This document shows, one piece after another, positions 59,216 to 64,000 of a stretch of 64,000 bases of DNA (position 1 is its first letter; the number at the start of each line of letters is the position of its first letter). Position numbers and translations under genes: made by a program. The notes beneath the pieces are model-generated. The model worked only from the letters and a program-made list of their open reading frames with translations, was not told the origin of the DNA and searched no databases. Source of the DNA: Larus michahellis (lineage: Eukaryota; Chordata; Aves; Charadriiformes; Laridae); NCBI RefSeq assembly GCF_964199755.1, contig NC_133910.1, positions 5,602,501 through 5,666,500 on the forward strand, in the 5' to 3' direction.

Positions 59216-61055
59216 GAATTTGAGCTACTTTTTAGTGGCATAATTACAGCCTGTGGGGACCCGGGTTGAGTGGTGGGGTCCATCCACCACTGAGCAGAGC
59301 AGCAGCTCCAGTTGAGGGGGAGGCAGTGAGTACCAGAGTGAATGTCCCACGTGGGTGATGGTCGAGTCAGGATAAGATCCAGAAAAACAGCGGGCAGGAT
59401 AGAGAAGATCTCCCCAGAGCCAGTTGCTCCCACAAATATGTGTCAGCCCTTGCTTAATGCAGATGGAGCCCAGTGGGCTGTACTTGCAAAAGGTGGTAGC
59501 AAAAGGGACAAGGAAACTCTGGTCATTTCAAAGGAGGCACAAAGCTTCATGATAGAAACGCAGAGAGGTAGGAGAATACACATGCAGCAGAGGGCTGCGT
59601 AGCATGGGAAGGAGCTACAATACCGACTAGAGGAAAGCAGATATCCAACACGCGACACCCCTGGGGATCAGTCCATGCTTCTAGCATAATGATCACTCAG
59701 ACTCAGTGCTCCTGTCACTAGCCTGGAAGATAACCTCTTGCCATCCTTCCTTCTAGTATGTCTTAGCTAAAGGGAAGATGTAACCCTGGTAGCAGAGACA
59801 CATTGCACTCAGGCTACCCAGTGCTTGGCAAGGAGACGCTGTGATGCAGCTCCTAGTATAAAAATCCTACTGAAGGCAGACCTCCGACTGGCAGTGAAGA
59901 CATGCCCCTATTCTTTTTCCTTTCACCATTTCCAGGGCTGCAAGCAGCAAATCAAACCTTTTCTTAAGTGCGGAAATGCAACCTGCAGAGTTTAGTGATA
60001 GAAAGGGCAGAGCAGGGCCCTGCTCCCGTGGTTTGTTTCTAGTTTGTTTCTCTGAAAATGCCTTGAGTGTTTTATACTTACGCTGTTGTTGAAGGTGGCA
60101 GACAAGCCAGTGCTGTTATTCTGCTGAGGGAGAGAAATAGAAATAAAAATAATAAGCACATGCCTTCGCTGTGACTTGGAGTCATGGGAGGGAGTACAGA
60201 ATAAAGGAGGATCTGGGACCTGGTCTGCTGCCACCCCATGTGAATTCAGAGGACTTGGTAACATTTTAAATATTAAATACAGCCTCAATTAGTCTGATGA
60301 AACTTGATACTTCCATTGTCAACCACCCAGATATCATGAGACAAAGTCCTCCCTCTGCACAGGTTTGGGCTATATTTTGGAAACGGGTAGTCACTGGGTG
60401 TTCCTGATTTTTCAAGGTCCCTAATCCAAATGCTTTGGCACCTCTGGAAATAATACACTGAGAATTCACTTCATCTTGCACCACAGATACCTACAGCAGT
60501 GAGCTGTTTCATCTTCTTTTGTAGACAGGGGAGAGAAACAGATACCTCTGGGGTGCAGTTCATCCGGTGCGGATGTCTAAAGCGGGTGAAATGAATCATG
60601 CCCTTGACATGCCTCTTGTCTCCATGGACTGGAAAGGCAGGCTGGTGTGATGAAGCCAGGCAAACAGCGCTATGGACATCCAGAATGAAGGGAGGAGACT
60701 CTCCGGGCATTTCATGGGAGACACCCCAAAATGAAAGCTATCAGAAATTATTATTTGGGAACCTTTACCCATATTTGTACAGATAGTCTGGGCCATTCCC
60801 CTCCTCTTAAACAACACTTGTTGTGCTGGGCACAGAGGACCAGGCTCCCAGCACATCACCTTTTCCTGTCTTGCCTCAAAAGGGACCACTTTTGGCTTGG
60901 GCTCCAGGTCTCCTCCACCCAGTCCTCACAGGGACCTTGACAGGGACACTTGGCTGCTCTTCCACTGGCCTCATGATGGAGCCAGAGCAGCGTGTGGACC
61001 TGTCGCCGTGTGCCAGGGGAGCCTACCTGCCAGGGAAGGGGCGTGAGCATCCATG
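59216..61055. other. Non-coding, no gene seen
   Basis: Unique-looking flank of the LTR insertion. Short ORFs on both strands, with no repeat or exon recognised. Confidence 0.5.
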
Positions 61056-61205
61056 CAGCTCACTGTAATTTCTCTAATGGCTTTCTTTGGCTTGATAGAT
61101 ATTGAAGGAAGCTTGTTGCCGGGGCAATTTCCATGGAGAGATAATAAGAGATCATTTTCAAGTGAGCGAAACTTTAATGGCACATTCTGGTAATGAGGCA
61201 GCAAG
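61056..61205. promoter_or_regulatory. Putative conserved non-coding element
   Basis: Repeat-free, balanced block with CTGTAATTTCTCTAATGGC, CTTTGGCTTGATAGATATTG, AGATAATAAGAGATCA and CTTTAATGGC words. Role inferred. Confidence 0.35.
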
Positions 61206-62269
61206 GAGAGTAATGACCAGAGACCTCAGAGTGTGAGCACATCATGAGAGAGGGGGGAGAACTCTTAGTTCACTGCTCGAGGCAGACATTTGAGACCTGA
61301 TCTTTGTCCCCTTGAAGTCAGCCTGGAGTTTTGCTGCTGACTACAGGGAGATGAAGATTAAGACCTAAGTGCTGGTAATGGGGCTGGGTGGCTCCATAGA
61401 GATGCTCCAGCGAATTCACTGGGGAAGCAGGAAGATGCTGGTAGGGCTCAGACACCGAACGCTCGAACCTTCTCCTTCAGCAGAAGGTAAGCGGGAAACA
61501 ATAACCAAAGGAGAGCTGGATAGTCCTGTGCTTTCCCTCTGAAACCAGTATTTTAGCCTGTGTGTGTTAAGAGACAGCGTTCCTAGATAGAAGGGAAGGG
61601 TGTGTAACAGAAGGTGAAGGTCCTGTCTGTTTTAAGCTCTGTGTCCCGTGATGGGCATCTTCAGGAACGCGTATGGAGCAGATCTGAAGTTCAGGGAGGG
61701 TGGTAGTGCCAGAGGGTTGGTAGTCAGAGATCAAGGGTTCATGGATAGGGAAAGCCAATGATAAAGAAAGAATCAGAAAAGCACTCATCCCCTTCAGCTT
61801 TTATATCCAAGGAGGAAGTATACCTGTTCCTCTGGCCAGTTGTGTGAGTGTAAATATGGAACCCAGTAGCCAGTATAAGCATAAAAGTCACTTCTGAATT
61901 AGGAGAGCAAACTGTGCCCATTCTAGACCAGCACAAAGGCACAGAGTGCAAAATATCATGGAGAACCTATGTGGGATGAGATACCTAAGGTCCAGGATTG
62001 TGTTTTCTCACCACTTCTAAATCTCAGATAAATTTAGGAAAATTTGCCCAGGAATTAAACTACAGAAGAGACTGTGGATGTCCTGCTTCCACCTGGAGGC
62101 ATGAAGCACCTTCATGCCTCTCAGTTCCTTGAATTCATCTCCGCAGCTTGGTTTTGGCCTTGATCTTAAGGAGGCCCCTCCATCAGCTACTTCTTAAGGG
62201 CAGCTAAAGCCAGTTGTTGTTTACCTCCTCTCAAAAGAAGGAAGGCGAAAGGTCTTCTTTCCTCCAGCC
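61206..62269. other. Non-coding, no gene seen
   Basis: Unique-looking sequence containing a short perfect hairpin at 62096. No gene recognised. Confidence 0.5.
62096..62120. other. Perfect 11-bp inverted repeat with 3-nt loop
   Basis: GAGGCATGAAG, loop CAC, CTTCATGCCTC. It would form a tight hairpin in either strand's RNA. It is too short for a microRNA precursor, and no T run follows to suggest pol III termination. Function unknown. Confidence 0.7.
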
Positions 62270-62430
62270 TCGTTAACAGTTGTTTCATTAATCACAGCTT
62301 TCTCTTCAAAACCAGAGACAATCTGTCCAATTAACATGAAAGCTCTGGCAGTCACTTGCAACGGTGGGGAACTTTGCAAGCGGCACTTTGACAAGCGTCG
62401 CTAATAAGTCTAAAATTTTTAAAGCTGCTC
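62270..62430. promoter_or_regulatory. Putative conserved non-coding element
   Basis: Repeat-free block with GTTTCATTAATCACAG, CCAATTAACATGAAAG and CGTCGCTAATAAGTC. Homeodomain-like cores are spaced over about 150 bp. Texture-based call. Confidence 0.35.
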
Positions 62431-62699
62431 ACAAACAAAACAGCCTGGTCGCACCTCGTTAATACCCTGCGCTCCCTGTTTGCATGAGCAGTGGAGCCAG
62501 GCTCCTTTCTGTTCACTTTTATGACGAAACCCAGCAGAGCCCAGGTTCCAAAATACTTCTCCCACAGATCTCTGTCTTTCTCCATCACATCCCACCACCC
62601 TCCTGGGTTTACCTAGGCAGATCCTTTCTCCTGCAGTATCCCCAACCAGGCCTTAACACTGCACTGTACCGGGGTGACCTGAGCTCCATGGAGCTGTAG
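62431..62699. other. Short spacer, no gene seen
   Basis: Nothing recognisable between the AT-rich island and the old CR1 body. Confidence 0.5.
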
Positions 62700-63560
62700 G
62701 TCAGAAAGAATGGGCATATTAAAGTGTAGGTCCAGCAGAAAAGATGATTAATAATGTGTTGTAGGGGTCATGCCATCTAAGCAGAGAACAGTAGAAATAG
62801 TAAGGTGTGGAGAAAAAGTTATCCCGTTAACTGCAAGCCTCTTAGTCTAACCTTGACTTGAGATTTCAAAGTGAATTTTAAAGGAAAGAACAATTAAATA
62901 CCCAGAGATAAAGGGAAAATGAGATAAGATGCAACATGGGTTTACGAAATGTAGATTGTGTCAGACGAACATGATAGCTTTGTTTTGATAAGATACCTGA
63001 TTTTCTAGACAAAGGAAATGCTTCTGATCTCCTTTATCTAGACTTCAGTAAGGTATCTGATAGGTGCCATGTGGGAAATTATTAGTGAAGCTGGAGGAAA
63101 GGAGGATTAGTAAACTGTAAGGTGAGGTGCAACTCTCTGGAGGGAATTTACCAAAAGAGTTTCTCACTGAACAGTTTTGGAACTGATCTTTTCTTCTTGT
63201 GAGTGATCTTGGCAGTAGAAGCGGGATCCTGAGGCTAAAATCGCCCAGCGACACAGCACTGGAAGTTTTGGCAATGCACAGGAGAATGAGAATACAAGTC
63301 TGAAAGAACTAAGTGACCTTGAGAATAAGAATAATTGAAATGAGACAGAAAACAAAAACTTTGAGCTGACAGGTCACAAATCTGAGGACTTGCAATAGCC
63401 TCAGATATAATACAGGAGATGATGAGCTATAAATGATCAAGGAGATCTATGTGGTCTAAGTGACGGCAGAGTGACTGAATTTTTAGGCACAGAGAGGCAA
63501 ATGCTATTCTCAGATATACCAGGAGGGATATTTCAACAAATATAGACAAAAAAAGGTGTC
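62700..63560 (+). mobile_element. Degenerate CR1 LINE ORF2 (reverse transcriptase) relic
   Basis: The plus strand retains the CR1 RT order with frame changes. At about 62840 an NCKPLSLT reading stands for NYRPVSLTS; at about 62938 there is HGFTKCRLCQTNMIA; at about 63026 ASDLLYLDFSKVSD stands for the RT motif YLDFSKAFD. DNA similarity continues to about 63350 (ACAGTTTTGGAACTGATCTT; GAGTGATCTTGGCAGTAGAA; CACAGCACTGGAAGTTTTGG) and weakly to 63560. Many stops and indels make it inactive and old. The 3' limit is uncertain. Confidence 0.8.
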
Positions 63561-64000
63561 ATTGACTGTAGGTCTGACTTCTTAAGGTCAAGATGGATTA
63601 GCTTAACCTTGCATGAATGCAGAGGAAGGCTGGAAGTTGATCTAGTTGATGGAAAACAGATCACACAGTGGAGAGCAGAAGAGTCGGAAACATCATGTTT
63701 AACTTGATAAAACACAGGTTGACATGGGAGAAGTTGCAGAGAGGTAAAACAGCTCCGTAAGCTGATGGGATACGGCTCCTGAAGCAGCATGAACACGGTC
63801 AGAGAATGTTCCTTGCTTGTTGGTGGAAGATGCAGGGACAAAGAGAAGGTTTGGAGGTCTGAGCTTTTCCTTTTACACCTGCCATGGCAGCAACTGGCCT
63901 TTCTAAAACAGGAGGCCCCTGACATTCCTGGTGTGTCTCCCTTGAGTCTCCAGGTATTCTGGACAGCTATCTTATTCCTGATGCTCCTGAGAGTCCCTTC
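63561..64000. other. Non-coding, possibly further decayed CR1 sequence
   Basis: AGATGGATTAGCTTAACCTT and GCTGGAAGTTGAT near 63590-63640 weakly recall the CR1 body downstream of RT, but similarity is too low to call. The 130-aa minus ORF (63533-63925) is a chance frame. Confidence 0.4.

Noticed and set aside
59216..59420. Internal retroviral region downstream of the LTR
   Set aside because: The target-site duplication directly follows the LTR end, and no retroviral gene similarity is seen in the flank.
1..64000. CRISPR array, bacterial operon, rRNA or toxin system
   Set aside because: No regularly spaced direct repeats, no operon-like dense coding and no ribosomal sequence. The repeat content is that of a vertebrate (bird) chromosome.

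Overview
The window looks like a stretch of bird nuclear genome with no protein-coding gene that I can recognise. The bird call rests on repeats. Six copies carry the CR1 LINE 3' region with its ATTCTATG tail or the body just upstream of it, and two older CR1-family fragments still show reverse-transcriptase coding. There are also two worn MIR-type SINE fragments and one endogenous-retrovirus solo LTR. None of the open reading frames shows a domain, a family motif or an exon-like structure. The long ones lie in GC-rich sequence where stop codons are rare, and they overlap on both strands, so I annotate no CDS.

Layout: AT-rich, low-repeat islands alternate with GC-rich, poorly structured stretches. 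The islands (about 1-640, 3390-3600, 5920-6060, 7370-7560, 10800-11460, 11740-13200, 16330-16680, 17640-17860, 23010-23262, 27040-27165, 32040-32290, 33100-33545, 38370-38757, 45170-45420, 50580-50715, 61056-61205, 62270-62430) are dense in homeodomain-, POU- and SOX-like words. They resemble conserved non-coding elements of a developmental-gene regulatory desert. That reading is inference, because conservation cannot be measured from one sequence.

Mobile elements: a minus-strand CR1/L3-like RT relic (15150-15525); CR1 3' ends at 15691, 23835, 23988, 40926, 46850 and 51377; a larger CR1 ORF2 relic at 62700-63560; MIR fragments at 1675 and 57865; and a solo LTR at 58824-59209 with a 6-bp target-site duplication. 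All except the 15150 relic lie on the plus strand.

Other signals: a 15-bp palindrome of two AP-1 sites (483), two RFX X-box-like palindromes (23221, 41271), three CTCF-like cores (8968, 14059, 45682), G-quadruplex candidates (16701, 42577, and 45259 on the minus strand), a CpG-dense block (38770-39060) beside an AT-rich island with a TATA word, an 18-bp tandem repeat that repeats TATAAAT (54652), a 74-nt G/T-only tract (3676) and a 42-nt pure pyrimidine tract (58710). I found no new protein-based system. The most promising reading is a cis-regulatory landscape.
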